DNA of 64,000 nt from the NCBI GenBank assembly GCA_030427085.1, contig JAUHXH010000001.1, positions 744,001 through 808,000 on the forward strand, read 5' to 3'. A model generated the notes under the pieces. That model saw only the letters and a program-made list of their open reading frames with translations. It was not told the origin of the DNA and did not search any database. This document shows, one piece after another, positions 44,973 through 54,000 of this stretch. The stretch comes from Gammaproteobacteria bacterium (GTDB lineage Bacteria > Pseudomonadota > Gammaproteobacteria > Pseudomonadales > Halieaceae). The position numbers were made by a program, and so were the translations under genes. Each line of letters begins with the position of its first letter. Positions within the stretch are counted from its first letter, which is position 1.

Positions 44973-47381
44973 CTAGTGGGTATTAATTCGGTTTTTTTCG
45001 TCCTGTGCGCTTTCCGCCGAGGGGGACAGCGTATCTGCCAGATACTCTTCATCAGAGAGCGGCTCCGGTGAACTCTCCAGTGCGATGTCCAGTACCTCGT
45101 CTATCCATTTTACTGCACGAATTTCGAGGTTATCGGTGATATTGTCCGGAATTTCCTTCAGGTCACGCTCATTCTCGCGGGGAATGATGACGGTTTTGAT
45201 GCCGCCCCGGCGCGCCGCCAGCAGTTTTTCCTTGAGGCCGCCAATCGGCAACACCTCACCCCGCAGGGTGATCTCACCCGTCATCGCCACATCGGCTCGT
45301 ACTGGAATACCGGTGTAAACCGACACCAGCGCGGTGCACATCGCAATACCCGCACTCGGGCCATCCTTCGGAGTGGCACCTTCGGGAACATGAATGTGAA
45401 CGTCGTGAGTATCGTGGTAACGTGCAGTAATACCGAGCAACTGGGAGCGGCTGCGAACCACCGTCATCGCTGCCTGGATTGATTCCTGCATCACGTCACC
45501 GAGCGAGCCGGTTTTTACGTGACGACCTTTACCGGATACCGCAACGGCTTCAATGGTCAACAACTCACCGCCCACTGAAGTCCAGGCCAGGCCGGTGACC
45601 TGACCAATTTTGTTCTCTTCCTCGGCGATACCGTAATTAAATTTACGCACACCCAGCAGATCGGGCAGCATTTCGGGCAACACCTCGTGCTGCCCTTCGC
45701 GTTCCCCGAGGGCGAAGGCCTTGACCATCTTGCGGCAGATTTTGGCCATTTCGCGTTCCAGGGCGCGCACACCCGCTTCCCGGGTGTAATAGCGAATCAC
45801 ATCGATCACGGTCGCTTCAGGGATCGACAGTTCGTCTTTCTTCAGACCGTTCAGTTTGATTTGCTTGGGAATCAAATAACGCTCGGCGATATTGACCTTT
45901 TCATCCTCGGTGTAGCCGGGAATCCGGATCACTTCCATGCGGTCCAGCAGCGGGCCAGGGATGTTCATCGTATTCGACGTACAGACAAACATCACGTCCG
46001 ACAGGTCGTAATCCACTTCGAGATAGTGATCGTTAAACGCGTGATTCTGCTCCGGATCCAGTACCTCCAGCATGGCAGACGCCGGATCACCGCGGTGATC
46101 CATGCCCATCTTGTCGATTTCATCGAGCAGGAACAGCGGATTTTTTACGCCGGCCTTGGACATTTTTTGCAGTAATTTGCCGGGCATGGAACCGATGTAC
46201 GTGCGGCGGTGGCCGCGAATTTCCGCTTCATCGCGCACACCACCCAGGGCCATGCGGACAAACTTGCGATTGGTGGAGCGCGCAATGGACTCGCCCAAAG
46301 AGGTTTTACCCACACCGGGCGGGCCGACGAGACAAAGCACCGGGCCTTTCATTTTGCGTACGCGCTTCTGCACCGCGAGGTATTCGAGAATGCGGTCTTT
46401 CACTTCTTCCAGACCGTAGTGATCTTCATTGAGGATCTGTGTGGCGCGCTTCAGGTCGTGTTTTACCTTGCTGCGCTTGGTCCACGGCACATTGACCATC
46501 CAGTCGATGTAGCTGCGCACCACTGATGCCTCGGCGGACATCGGAGACATCATTTTCAACTTGTTCAGTTCGCCAAGGGCTTTATCCCGCGCTTCGGCAG
46601 GCATTTTGGCTTCATCGATACGCGACTGCAGCTCGTCCAGCTCGCTGGGTGCCTCGTCCATCTCACCCAGTTCTTTCTGGATCGCCTTCATCTGCTCATT
46701 GAGATAGTACTCGCGCTGACTCTTCTCCATCTGCTTCTTGACGCGGCCACGGATGCGTTTTTCAACCTGGAACAGGTCGATTTCCGCTTCCATGAGCCCC
46801 ATCAGGTGTTCCAGACGCTGGCGTATGCTGGAAATTTCGAGGATCTTCTGTTTCTCCTCGAGTTCCACACCCATATGCGCGGCGATAGTGTCAGCGAGGC
46901 GACCTGGCTCGTCGATGCCACTGAGTGAAGTCAGCACTTCGGCCGGCACTTTTTTGCTCAGGGTGACGTACTTTTCAAACTGACTGACGGTGGAGCGCAA
47001 CAGGCCTTCCACCTCGTCCTCGGGTATGTCGTCAGTTTCCACCTCACGGACAGCGGCAACCGTGAACTCGCCTTCGTCATCGACGCTTTCGATCACGGCG
47101 CGATAGCCACCTTCCACCAGCACCTTGATGGTGCCGTCGGGTAATTTCAGCAACTGGAGAATGTTGGAGACAGTGCCAACCTGGTAGATGTCATCCACAC
47201 CGGGGTTGTCGTCAGAGGCATTGCGCTGGGCAACCAGGAGCACCTGCTTGTCGTTTGACATGGCGTCTTCCAGCGCCTGGATGGACTTTTCCCGCCCCAC
47301 GAAGAGCGGCAGCACCATGTGCGGATAGACCACCACGTCGCGCAGGGGCAGCAGGGGCAGTTCGACAGAAGACGAGGACAT
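44973..47381 (-). CDS. lon: ATP-dependent protease Lon
   Basis: An 802-residue Lon A protease that degrades damaged and short-lived regulatory proteins. Parts in order: N-terminal substrate domain (LPLLPLRDVVVYPHMVLPLF), coiled-coil region, AAA+ module with Walker A GPPGVGKTSLGESIA and Walker B FLLDEIDKMG, and the C-terminal protease with the Ser-Lys dyad (Ser near 676 in KDGPSAGIAMCTAL). A heat-shock-type promoter precedes it. Confidence 0.97.
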   Translation of the reverse strand: MSSSSVELPLLPLRDVVVYPHMVLPLFVGREKSIQALEDAMSNDKQVLLVAQRNASDDNPGVDDIYQVGTVSNILQLLKLPDGTIKVLVEGGYRAVIESVDDEGEFTVAAVREVETDDIPEDEVEGLLRSTVSQFEKYVTLSKKVPAEVLTSLSGIDEPGRLADTIAAHMGVELEEKQKILEISSIRQRLEHLMGLMEAEIDLFQVEKRIRGRVKKQMEKSQREYYLNEQMKAIQKELGEMDEAPSELDELQSRIDEAKMPAEARDKALGELNKLKMMSPMSAEASVVRSYIDWMVNVPWTKRSKVKHDLKRATQILNEDHYGLEEVKDRILEYLAVQKRVRKMKGPVLCLVGPPGVGKTSLGESIARSTNRKFVRMALGGVRDEAEIRGHRRTYIGSMPGKLLQKMSKAGVKNPLFLLDEIDKMGMDHRGDPASAMLEVLDPEQNHAFNDHYLEVDYDLSDVMFVCTSNTMNIPGPLLDRMEVIRIPGYTEDEKVNIAERYLIPKQIKLNGLKKDELSIPEATVIDVIRYYTREAGVRALEREMAKICRKMVKAFALGEREGQHEVLPEMLPDLLGVRKFNYGIAEEENKIGQVTGLAWTSVGGELLTIEAVAVSGKGRHVKTGSLGDVMQESIQAAMTVVRSRSQLLGITARYHDTHDVHIHVPEGATPKDGPSAGIAMCTALVSVYTGIPVRADVAMTGEITLRGEVLPIGGLKEKLLAARRGGIKTVIIPRENERDLKEIPDNITDNLEIRAVKWIDEVLDIALESSPEPLSDEEYLADTLSPSAESAQDEKNRINTH

Positions 47382-47433
47382 AGTTCACTCCAGTTCAACC
47401 AACGCAGCGCGAACAGCGCACTTCAAGTGTTGG

Positions 47434-47461
47434 TTATGGGGCCTGAACGGATTATTGCAAG
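47434..47461 (-). promoter_or_regulatory. Sigma-32-type heat-shock promoter of lon
   Basis: On the minus strand CTTGCAA (47455-47461) and CCCCATAA (47434-47441) are separated by 13 bases, fitting the sigma-32 pattern CTTGAAA / CCCCATnT with one mismatch in each element. It lies about 50 bases before the lon start codon. lon is a known heat-shock gene in E. coli. Confidence 0.7.
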
Positions 47462-47521
47462 CCCCGGGGCTTGTTTCGTATGCCCACCACCGGGACCCGG
47501 CGGTGGGTGCGCTATTGAATG

Positions 47522-48814
47522 CTAGTCCTCGCTAGAGGCAGCCAGGGCGGTTTCCGCACTCTGGTAGACGAGCAGCGGTTCAGAATCGCCGCGAACGACC
47601 GATTCGTCAATTACCACCTTGGCGACATCGTCACGCGAGGGAATGTGGTACATGCTGTCCAGCAGGATACCTTCCAGAATGGAGCGAAGGCCACGAGCGC
47701 CAGTTTTGCGTTCCATCGCCCTCTCTGCCACCGCGCGCAGGCCGTCTTCGCGGAAGTCCACTTCCACGTCTTCCATCTCAAACAGTTTGGCGTACTGTTT
47801 GGTGAGGGAGTTCTTGGGCTCGGTGAGGATCTGCACCAGGGCATCCACATCGAGCTCTTCCAGAGTCGCCACAACCGGCAGGCGACCCACAAATTCCGGG
47901 ATCAGGCCGTACTGCACAAGGTCTTCGGGGGCCAGGTCCGCGAGTAATTCACCCACGTTCTTGGACTCGTCCTTGCTTTTCACCTCGGCGCCGAAGCCGA
48001 TACCGCCCTTCTCGGAGCGATCGCGAATCACCTTATCCAGGCCGGCAAATGCGCCACCGCAGATAAACAGGATATTCGAGGTGTCTACCTGCAGGAACTC
48101 CTGCTGGGGATGCTTGCGCCCGCCTTGAGGCGGAACGGAGGCAACCGTACCCTCGATCAACTTCAGCAGGGCCTGCTGCACGCCCTCCCCTGACACATCG
48201 CGGGTGATGGAGGGGTTATCGGACTTGCGGGAGATCTTGTCGATCTCGTCGATGTAGACGATGCCCACCTGAGCCTTGTCCACGTCGTAATCGCATTTCT
48301 GCAGCAGCTTCTGGATAATGTTTTCAACATCCTCACCCACGTAACCCGCCTCGGTGAGGGTGGTAGCGTCGGCGATCGTGAAGGGAACATCCAGCAGGCG
48401 CGCCAGCGTTTCGGCCAGCAGGGTTTTGCCGCTACCGGTGGGACCCACCAGCAGAATGTTGCTCTTGCCGAGCTCTACTTCGTCGGCGCGGCTGGCCTGG
48501 CCGTGGCGCAGGCGCTTGTAGTGGTTGTACACCGCTACAGACAAGACTTTCTTGGCCCGTTGCTGGCCAATCACGTACTCGTCGAGGATTTCCTTGATTT
48601 CCTGCGGGACGGGCAGGCGGTCCTGCTTGGCGTCGCCTGAGCCTTCCTGAACCTCTTCACGAATGATGTCGTTACACAGATCGACACACTCATCGCAGAT
48701 AAAGACAGAAGGGCCGGCGATCAGTTTGCGGACTTCGTGCTGGCTTTTGCCGCAGAACGAGCAATACAGCAATTTACCGCTGTCATCACCCGATGTTGTG
48801 CTTTCATCGCTCAT
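47522..48814 (-). CDS. clpX: ATP-dependent Clp protease ATP-binding subunit ClpX
   Basis: A 430-residue unfoldase that feeds substrates to ClpP. It starts with the four-cysteine zinc domain (CSFCGKSQ and CDECVDLC), followed by the AAA+ module with Walker [22 protein letters not shown], the pore loop region GYVGEDVEN, and the ClpP-binding loop. The leader holds two hairpins (48841-48866 and 48924-48947). The 140-base gap to lon contains the lon heat-shock promoter, so lon can be expressed separately. Confidence 0.97.
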   Translation of the reverse strand: MSDESTTSGDDSGKLLYCSFCGKSQHEVRKLIAGPSVFICDECVDLCNDIIREEVQEGSGDAKQDRLPVPQEIKEILDEYVIGQQRAKKVLSVAVYNHYKRLRHGQASRADEVELGKSNILLVGPTGSGKTLLAETLARLLDVPFTIADATTLTEAGYVGEDVENIIQKLLQKCDYDVDKAQVGIVYIDEIDKISRKSDNPSITRDVSGEGVQQALLKLIEGTVASVPPQGGRKHPQQEFLQVDTSNILFICGGAFAGLDKVIRDRSEKGGIGFGAEVKSKDESKNVGELLADLAPEDLVQYGLIPEFVGRLPVVATLEELDVDALVQILTEPKNSLTKQYAKLFEMEDVEVDFREDGLRAVAERAMERKTGARGLRSILEGILLDSMYHIPSRDDVAKVVIDESVVRGDSEPLLVYQSAETALAASSED

Positions 48815-48923
48815 TAACTGACCATGCTCTTTGCATTACTACATCATCTGAAACCTAAGATGATGTTTTTCTGAATATTTTGCAAGCCCGAAGGCCGCAT
48901 TCATCACGCTATCCGGGCCAATC

Positions 48924-48947
48924 TGCGGCCCCGCGCTGGGGGCCGCA
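48924..48947. other. GC-rich 9-bp hairpin between clpP and clpX
   Basis: TGCGGCCCC and GGGGCCGCA pair perfectly around GCGCTG in the clpP-clpX gap. No T-tract follows on the minus strand, so it may be an mRNA processing or stability structure rather than a terminator. Confidence 0.45.
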
Positions 48948-48966
48948 TGACCATTGGATTCGGGGG

Positions 48967-49593
48967 TCAGCGTTTGCTGACCACCTCATCGATCAGGCCG
49001 TAAGCCTTGCTTTCTTCGGCGTTCATGAAGCGATCGCGCTCGGTATCTCGCTCGATTGTTTCCAGATCCTGCCCGGTATGGGAGGCCATCAGCTCATTCA
49101 GGCGCTGCCGCAAAATGAGGATTTCCCGTGCCTGGATCTCGATATCGGTGGCCTGACCCTGAGCACCGCCGCTGGGCTGGTGGATCATCGTACGGGCATT
49201 CGGGAGACAGAAGCGCTTACCCGGTGCACCGCCGGCGAGCAGGAAGGCACCCATGCTGGCCGCCTGGCCCACGCACATGGTGCTCACGTCGGGTTTGACG
49301 AACTGCATGGTGTCGTAGATGGACATACCCGCGGTCACGGAGCCGCCGGGGGAGTTAATGTAGAGGTGAATGTCCTTGTCCGGATTTTCGGACTCCAGGA
49401 ACAACAACTGGGCCACCACGAGGTTGGCCATCTGGTCTTCCACCGGGCCGACCAGGAAGATAATGCGCTCTTTGAGCAGGCGGGAGTAGATATCGAAAGA
49501 GCGTTCGCCGCGGGAGGTTTGCTCCACGACCATCGGCACCAGGCCCAGATTGTTAACCGACTGCCGGCTGATGCCGTCGAACTGATGTGACAT
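48967..49593 (-). CDS. clpP: ATP-dependent Clp protease proteolytic subunit
   Basis: The 208-residue serine peptidase that forms the double-ring proteolytic chamber for ClpX or ClpA. The triad is Ser113 ([12 protein letters not shown]), His138 (TMIHQPSGG) and Asp187 (RDTERDRFM), each two positions higher than in E. coli. A short propeptide precedes the mature N-terminal region ([20 protein letters not shown]). ATG 49593 gives the usual length; the in-frame extension upstream is not family-like. Confidence 0.97.
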   Translation of the reverse strand: MSHQFDGISRQSVNNLGLVPMVVEQTSRGERSFDIYSRLLKERIIFLVGPVEDQMANLVVAQLLFLESENPDKDIHLYINSPGGSVTAGMSIYDTMQFVKPDVSTMCVGQAASMGAFLLAGGAPGKRFCLPNARTMIHQPSGGAQGQATDIEIQAREILILRQRLNELMASHTGQDLETIERDTERDRFMNAEESKAYGLIDEVVSKR

Positions 49594-49626
49594 AGATAGT
49601 GCCCCTGGGGTTGGATTATGGGTATC

Positions 49627-49647
49627 GGGGCGGCCAAATGCCGCCCC
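49627..49647. other. 8-bp hairpin between tig and clpP
   Basis: GGGGCGGC and GCCGCCCC pair perfectly around CAAAT in the 68-base gap between tig and clpP. Without a T-tract it is more likely a processing or stability element that separates tig from clpP expression. Confidence 0.45.
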
Positions 49648-49661
49648 GGCGGGGGCACGGG

Positions 49662-50990
49662 TCAGGCCTGGGCCTGGTTCTGACCGCGGCGCAGGGCCTC
49701 CTGATACGTGCACTCCTCATCAGTTATGTTGGCATTCTCCAGCAGTTTTTCAACCACTTGCTCTTCCATAACCATAGATTCTACTGAAGCCAGCTGTTCC
49801 GGGTTGGCGTAGTACCATTCCACAACACTTTCCGGGTCCTGGTAGGTAGAGGCCATTTCCTCAACGGCGGCGCGAACTTTCTCGCCATCGGCCTTGTAAT
49901 CACCCTTGCTAACCAGCTCAGACAGCACCAGACCAAGCTTGACGCGGCGCTGGGCCTGCTCGTCGAACATCTCGTTCGGCAACAGGGACTTCAGATCCAT
50001 ATTTTCAGCGGAAGCGCCGCCGAACTGTTGGAACATCTGCTGGCGCAGACCGTCGATTTCCTGCTCTACCAGAGCGCGGGGCACTTCCAGAGACTCATGA
50101 GCCGCAAGGATGGCATCCATCACCTGGCCCTTGAGCTGGTTTTTAACGGAATTGCCGAGCTCGCGGGTCATGTTGTCGCGAATTTCCTGACGGAAGCGCT
50201 CTTCACCGCCCTCTTCCACGCCGTACTGGGCAAAGAATTCCTCACCCATTTCAGCCAGCACCATCTCTTCGATCTTGTTCAGCTTGACCACAAACTCAAC
50301 GGCGGCGCCCTTGAGCTCTTCGCTGTGATAGTCCTCGGGGAAAGTCAGGGCCAGGGTTTTTTCCTCGCCTGCTTTCATACCCTCGATACCGGCTTCAAAG
50401 CCAGGAATCATACGGCCGCTGCCCAGTTCCAGATCACTGCCCTCGGCGGAACCACCTTCAAAGGCTTCACCGTCACGAGTGCCGGTGTAGTCGATGTTGA
50501 CGCGGTCGCCTTCAGCGGCAGCGCGCTCCACTTCGGTCCACTGGCCCTGCTGCTTGCGGAAAATTTCGATCATTTCGTCGATATCGCCGTCAGTGACTTC
50601 GGCAACGGGACGGGTCACGTCGAAACCGGTGACGTCCTGCACCTGCACTTCGGGGAACACTTCGAAAGTGGCCACGTACTCCAGGTCCTTGCCCGCTTCC
50701 AGTGAGCGAGGCTCGATGGACGGCTGGCCGGCGGGACGCAGTTTTTCTTGCGTGACCGCTTCCTGGAAGGACTGACTCATCACCTCGCCCAGTACTTCCT
50801 GGCGAACACCGGCGCCGTAACGCTGGCGGATCACCTTCATCGGGACTTTACCGGGGCGGAAACCGTCCAGACGGATGTTCTTGGCGGCCTTTTTCAGACG
50901 CTCGTCTACGGCGCTGTCGACGCGAGCGGCGGGGACCCCAACGGTCAGGCGGCGCTCCAGGCCGGAAGTCGTTTCAATTGAAACCTGCAT
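49662..50990 (-). CDS. tig: Trigger factor
   Basis: Ribosome-bound chaperone and prolyl isomerase of 442 residues. The N-terminal ribosome-binding signature is [17 protein letters not shown], followed by an FKBP-type PPIase domain ([20 protein letters not shown]) and the long C-terminal substrate-cradling arms. It is the first protein gene after tRNA-Leu on the minus strand, in the conserved tig-clpP-clpX order. Confidence 0.97.
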   Translation of the reverse strand: MQVSIETTSGLERRLTVGVPAARVDSAVDERLKKAAKNIRLDGFRPGKVPMKVIRQRYGAGVRQEVLGEVMSQSFQEAVTQEKLRPAGQPSIEPRSLEAGKDLEYVATFEVFPEVQVQDVTGFDVTRPVAEVTDGDIDEMIEIFRKQQGQWTEVERAAAEGDRVNIDYTGTRDGEAFEGGSAEGSDLELGSGRMIPGFEAGIEGMKAGEEKTLALTFPEDYHSEELKGAAVEFVVKLNKIEEMVLAEMGEEFFAQYGVEEGGEERFRQEIRDNMTRELGNSVKNQLKGQVMDAILAAHESLEVPRALVEQEIDGLRQQMFQQFGGASAENMDLKSLLPNEMFDEQAQRRVKLGLVLSELVSKGDYKADGEKVRAAVEEMASTYQDPESVVEWYYANPEQLASVESMVMEEQVVEKLLENANITDEECTYQEALRRGQNQAQA

Positions 50991-51073
50991 GAAAAACCCT
51001 CTTGCACTCTCTGCCGGCTTATACCGGCCTTACATGGCTAAGCCCGCCCCCTTCAGGAGCAGACCTTGAATAC

Positions 51074-51158
51074 TGGTGCGGAAGGGGGGACTTGAACCCC
51101 CACACATTGCTGCACTAGAACCTAAATCTAGCGTGTCTACCAATTCCACCACTTCCGC
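51074..51158 (-). tRNA. tRNA-Leu (anticodon UAG)
   Basis: The minus strand folds into an 85-nt class II tRNA. The acceptor stem is GCGGAAG/CTTCCGC, the D-arm contains AATTGGTAGA, and the anticodon stem CTAGA/TCTAG frames the loop TTTAGGT with anticodon TAG. The variable arm is long, the T-arm contains GGTTCAAGTCC, and CCA is encoded. It is very similar to E. coli leuW. Its place just before tig is conserved in related bacteria. Upstream lie a 14-bp palindrome (51232-51245) and an ATGTC/GACAT inverted repeat (51180-51200). Confidence 0.97.
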
Positions 51159-51309
51159 AGATTGCCGCGCCCCTCACAAATGTCGGAAAAAGCCTGACAT
51201 TCGCGAGCTAACTCATTGAATAAAATGAATTAATTTCCGGAAATTGCCTGAATTGGGGGCAGCCGCAAGGGCGCAGATTCTGCCACAAAGGCGGGCCCGG
51301 TTCAACCGC

Positions 51310-52602
51310 TCAGATACGGGGCCTTGCCAGCAGGAATACCCGCGGGTGCTCCGCCCCACCCTCACTTAGCTGACATTGGTAGTCGGCCGGGAGAAAGAAG
51401 GCCTGCTCGGGAGCGAAAACCTGGCCCTCGAGCACCAGTTCCCCACTGACCATCATGCCCAGGGCGTAGTCGCTACCGGCACTGAGATGCCAGCCCGCCC
51501 CGACATCGAGGCGCACACGGTCAACGCTGAAGTCCTCAAAATCCACGATCCGCTCCACCAGCACACCGTCGCCAGACTCCAGCACCTTAAAGGCGGGCTC
51601 CTGCGGTGTATCCAGATGGGCCACGGCCATGGCCGCACGGGTATCCCAGTGATCCTGTGTTAATACTTTCTGCGCGAAAGACAATATAAGCCGCTCGTAC
51701 ACCGGCGTCTGAAATTCGATGGTTCGGACCCCATGCTGCAAGGAATGGGGTGTATCCAGCGGAACCGAGACCACGTCACCCACCTGCAGCGGGCGCATGG
51801 CAGAGAAGCGATTCATTGCCGCGCGCAGTTCGCGCTCTTCCTGATAGAGCGCTTCTGCCGACTCTTCCCCGGCGTCCTGCTGGCTATCTATAGTGCGCCG
51901 CACTGCCTCATAGGCATCCACGGCCGTCAGGTAAGCGGTGCGAAAGGCCTCATCATCGCGGTACTCAGCGCGTAGTTCCTGATTGAATCCGTAGCGGATA
52001 TAACCCGTCCCATCCGGCCAGGCGCCAGTGTCGACATGGGTGACCACATAGACTTCGCGCTTTTCGCGGTGAAGCTCATAGTAGAGGTCACCCCTTACCT
52101 CCTCCGCCAGAGGATCGAGTATTTTCAGCAGCACCAGGCGCTCCGGGACATGGGACCCCGGCATGGCAGCCAGCACCCAGGGAATTGGCAGGGCCAGGTC
52201 TCCACTGCGGAATTGACTCAGGCCACGACGCTCGACGCCGCTGAACCAGACTTCACGCCCCCAGGGCTTGGGTTCGATGTGTGGCGACAACCCGAGTACA
52301 TTGTCTGGCACCAGCATCGGAGTACTCGCCGCATCGCACCAGCTGCGAAATTGCGCTTCACCGGACATTTCATCTGCTGGCTGATCGAAGGCATTACTCA
52401 CACTGTAGGCAGCCACTCCGCCCTCTCCGTCGGCCAGATAAAGTGCAACCAGATCGATGGCTGGCGAGTCCTCCAACCAGTACTGAGCAAGAGAGAAATC
52501 CACCCGCAGCAAATCACCAGCCACGGCGTGCGGCAACCAACGCAACAGCACCTCTCGCGGCGGAGTCGAGTCGGCGGGGTGCAGCGTCAGGTAGTCGCTC
52601 AT
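51310..52602 (-). CDS. Mannose-6-phosphate isomerase class I-like cupin protein
   Basis: A 430-residue protein whose organisation resembles class I phosphomannose isomerases: KPWGREVWFSGVE, a first cupin with YYELHREKREVYVVTHVD, a helical insert, then VPLDTPHSLQHGVRTIEFQTP and YERLILSFAQKV. Not all usual zinc ligands are obvious, so it may act on a different sugar or be a binding protein. It lies 24 bases after the GH84 gene on the same strand, suggesting a shared sugar pathway. Confidence 0.62.
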   Translation of the reverse strand: MSDYLTLHPADSTPPREVLLRWLPHAVAGDLLRVDFSLAQYWLEDSPAIDLVALYLADGEGGVAAYSVSNAFDQPADEMSGEAQFRSWCDAASTPMLVPDNVLGLSPHIEPKPWGREVWFSGVERRGLSQFRSGDLALPIPWVLAAMPGSHVPERLVLLKILDPLAEEVRGDLYYELHREKREVYVVTHVDTGAWPDGTGYIRYGFNQELRAEYRDDEAFRTAYLTAVDAYEAVRRTIDSQQDAGEESAEALYQEERELRAAMNRFSAMRPLQVGDVVSVPLDTPHSLQHGVRTIEFQTPVYERLILSFAQKVLTQDHWDTRAAMAVAHLDTPQEPAFKVLESGDGVLVERIVDFEDFSVDRVRLDVGAGWHLSAGSDYALGMMVSGELVLEGQVFAPEQAFFLPADYQCQLSEGGAEHPRVFLLARPRI

Positions 52603-52626
52603 CGAAATGGATTCTCCGGCGGGGTA

Positions 52627-53751
52627 TCAGTCAGTAAGGCACGCGGGGTCGAAAGTATATTCGCCCCGCAGCCAGGCCACCATCTCCTGCGCCGCGGGGT
52701 GCTGAAACTGGCTATAGGATTGCAGCAGGCGCTGACGCTGCTCGGGTTCGAGGCCGTCCAAACCGGCGTCCTGCACCAAGGGGATATCACTCAGCAGTTG
52801 CCGGGCCAGCGACTCGCCGAAGTGCGCTTGCGCCCAGGTCGGAAAATCACCTGAAGAGCCGTAAAGCGAGGCCAGCCCGAACAGTGGCAGCAGTGACAAA
52901 TACCCCTGGTTCATGGGATTGCACAGGTGGCCCGAAACCTGCGGACAATCAGGCAACTCATCACGCCCGCTGAGTGCGCGCAAGTGCAGAAAGCGGGACA
53001 TTTTCTGGCCGTCGTTGACCGGATAGTTGTCCCACAGCACCAGCGGGCGCCCCAGTTCAGCTGCTGCCGCCTCGATATCGGCGCGCGCCACCTGGTCCGA
53101 GCAGACTTTGGCGCCAGTCCAGAAAATATCCACACCTGAGGGCAAGGCCTCCCCCAGGCGCTGCCAGTAATCGGGTGGGCGCCGGCCAAATACCTTCTCT
53201 AATATGGGGTCAAAGCTGTAGTAAGTTGGGCAGACCAGATGGCGCCCCGCCTCACTCCACTGCAGGATATCTGCCACAATTTCGACCTGCCGCGCCGCCA
53301 GATCGGGCTGGTCGCCAGGCATGTCGTCGAACAGGATGGCCAGCACGGCCACGCCAAGGCTATTGATTTGCGAGACTTTACGGCGCAATGCCTCTCGCTC
53401 GGCAGCGCCGTAAGACTGGTAAAGGGCAAAGGGAGAAAGCCCTACACCAAACAACAATTCGCGTTCCCGGTAGGTATCGGCCAATGTACGTAGCTCGGTG
53501 TACTTCTCCTCAGGCCAGCTGGACTGCCATTCCCGTCGCAAATAGGGGTCATTTTTCGGCGCATAGAGATAGGTATTGAGCCCGGTATCGGCCAAAAATC
53601 CCGCGTAAGCGGCACGTAATTGCTGGCTCCAGGCGCGCCCATAGAACCCTTCGATCACACCCGCGAGAAAATTTTCACGGGGCTTTGCACCGGCCCCCGT
53701 CACGGTAGCCAAATCCCGGCGGCGAATATGCAACTCATATCCATATTCCAA
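52627..53751 (-). CDS. GH84 family beta-N-acetylglucosaminidase (O-GlcNAcase-like)
   Basis: A glycoside hydrolase family 84 protein of about 358-374 residues. Motifs: FLAGVIEGFYGRAW, GLNTYLYAPKNDPYLR, the catalytic Asp-Asp pair in AILFDDMPGD (142-143), CPTYYS, IFWTGAKVCS and LWDNYPVNDGQ. These match the catalytic domain of O-GlcNAcases and bacterial NagJ-type enzymes that remove N-acetylglucosamine by substrate-assisted catalysis. No signal peptide is seen, so it appears cytoplasmic. The start is uncertain: TTG 53751 has no ribosome site; GTG 53703, just before the conserved core, is an alternative. Confidence 0.85.
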   Translation of the reverse strand: MEYGYELHIRRRDLATVTGAGAKPRENFLAGVIEGFYGRAWSQQLRAAYAGFLADTGLNTYLYAPKNDPYLRREWQSSWPEEKYTELRTLADTYRERELLFGVGLSPFALYQSYGAAEREALRRKVSQINSLGVAVLAILFDDMPGDQPDLAARQVEIVADILQWSEAGRHLVCPTYYSFDPILEKVFGRRPPDYWQRLGEALPSGVDIFWTGAKVCSDQVARADIEAAAAELGRPLVLWDNYPVNDGQKMSRFLHLRALSGRDELPDCPQVSGHLCNPMNQGYLSLLPLFGLASLYGSSGDFPTWAQAHFGESLARQLLSDIPLVQDAGLDGLEPEQRQRLLQSYSQFQHPAAQEMVAWLRGEYTFDPACLTD

Positions 53752-53807
53752 AAAATGCTAAAAATACTCAAAAACCCCTGTGGAAAAGTACCAAGTTTGA
53801 GCGATAC

Positions 53808-53940
53808 TAGGAGTGTGGCCACCTATCCCCTTGCAAACACCGGGTGGCTGCGGAGGCACTCCCTATGCCTCCAGGGAAGCAATTCCTTTATGTTTCACTC
53901 CTAATGGTCTTATTGGGTCCCTTTTGGGACCCATTTTTTT
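53808..53940 (+). ncRNA. Candidate structured small RNA with intrinsic terminator
   Basis: In the 249-base gap between GH84 and pilZ the plus strand can form a nested fold. A closing stem pairs TAGGAGTG (53808-53815) with CACTCCTA (53896-53903). Inside are three hairpins: GCCACC/GGTGGC (53818-53848), GGAGGCA/TGCCTCC (53852-53872) and AGGGAA/TTCCTT with a GCAA tetraloop (53873-53888). A perfect terminator follows (TGGGTCCC, TTTT, GGGACCCA, then seven T's, 53914-53940). No plus-strand gene is near, so it would be a free small RNA. No convincing promoter is seen. It lacks the T-arm of a tRNA and does not resemble a riboswitch I know. Confidence 0.6.
53914..53940 (+). terminator. Intrinsic terminator of the candidate small RNA
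   Basis: A perfect 8-bp stem, TTTT loop and seven T's on the plus strand. All flanking protein genes are on the minus strand, so it must serve a non-coding plus-strand transcript or be fortuitous. Confidence 0.85.
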
Positions 53941-54000
53941 AGGCGTAAAATTCATATAAATCAATCGTTTGGGATGGGTTTTTAAGGTTTAGCCTTAGAA

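Noticed and set aside
53808-53903. The cloverleaf-like fold as a tRNA or tRNA-Sec
   Set aside because: There is no T-loop (GGTTCGA-type), no recognisable anticodon arm and no CCA; the fold is followed by a terminator.
53752-54000. The structured region as a riboswitch in the GH84 leader (minus strand)
   Set aside because: The T-tract of the terminator is on the plus strand, pointing away from GH84, and I do not find the conserved boxes of cobalamin, TPP, SAM or c-di-GMP riboswitches.
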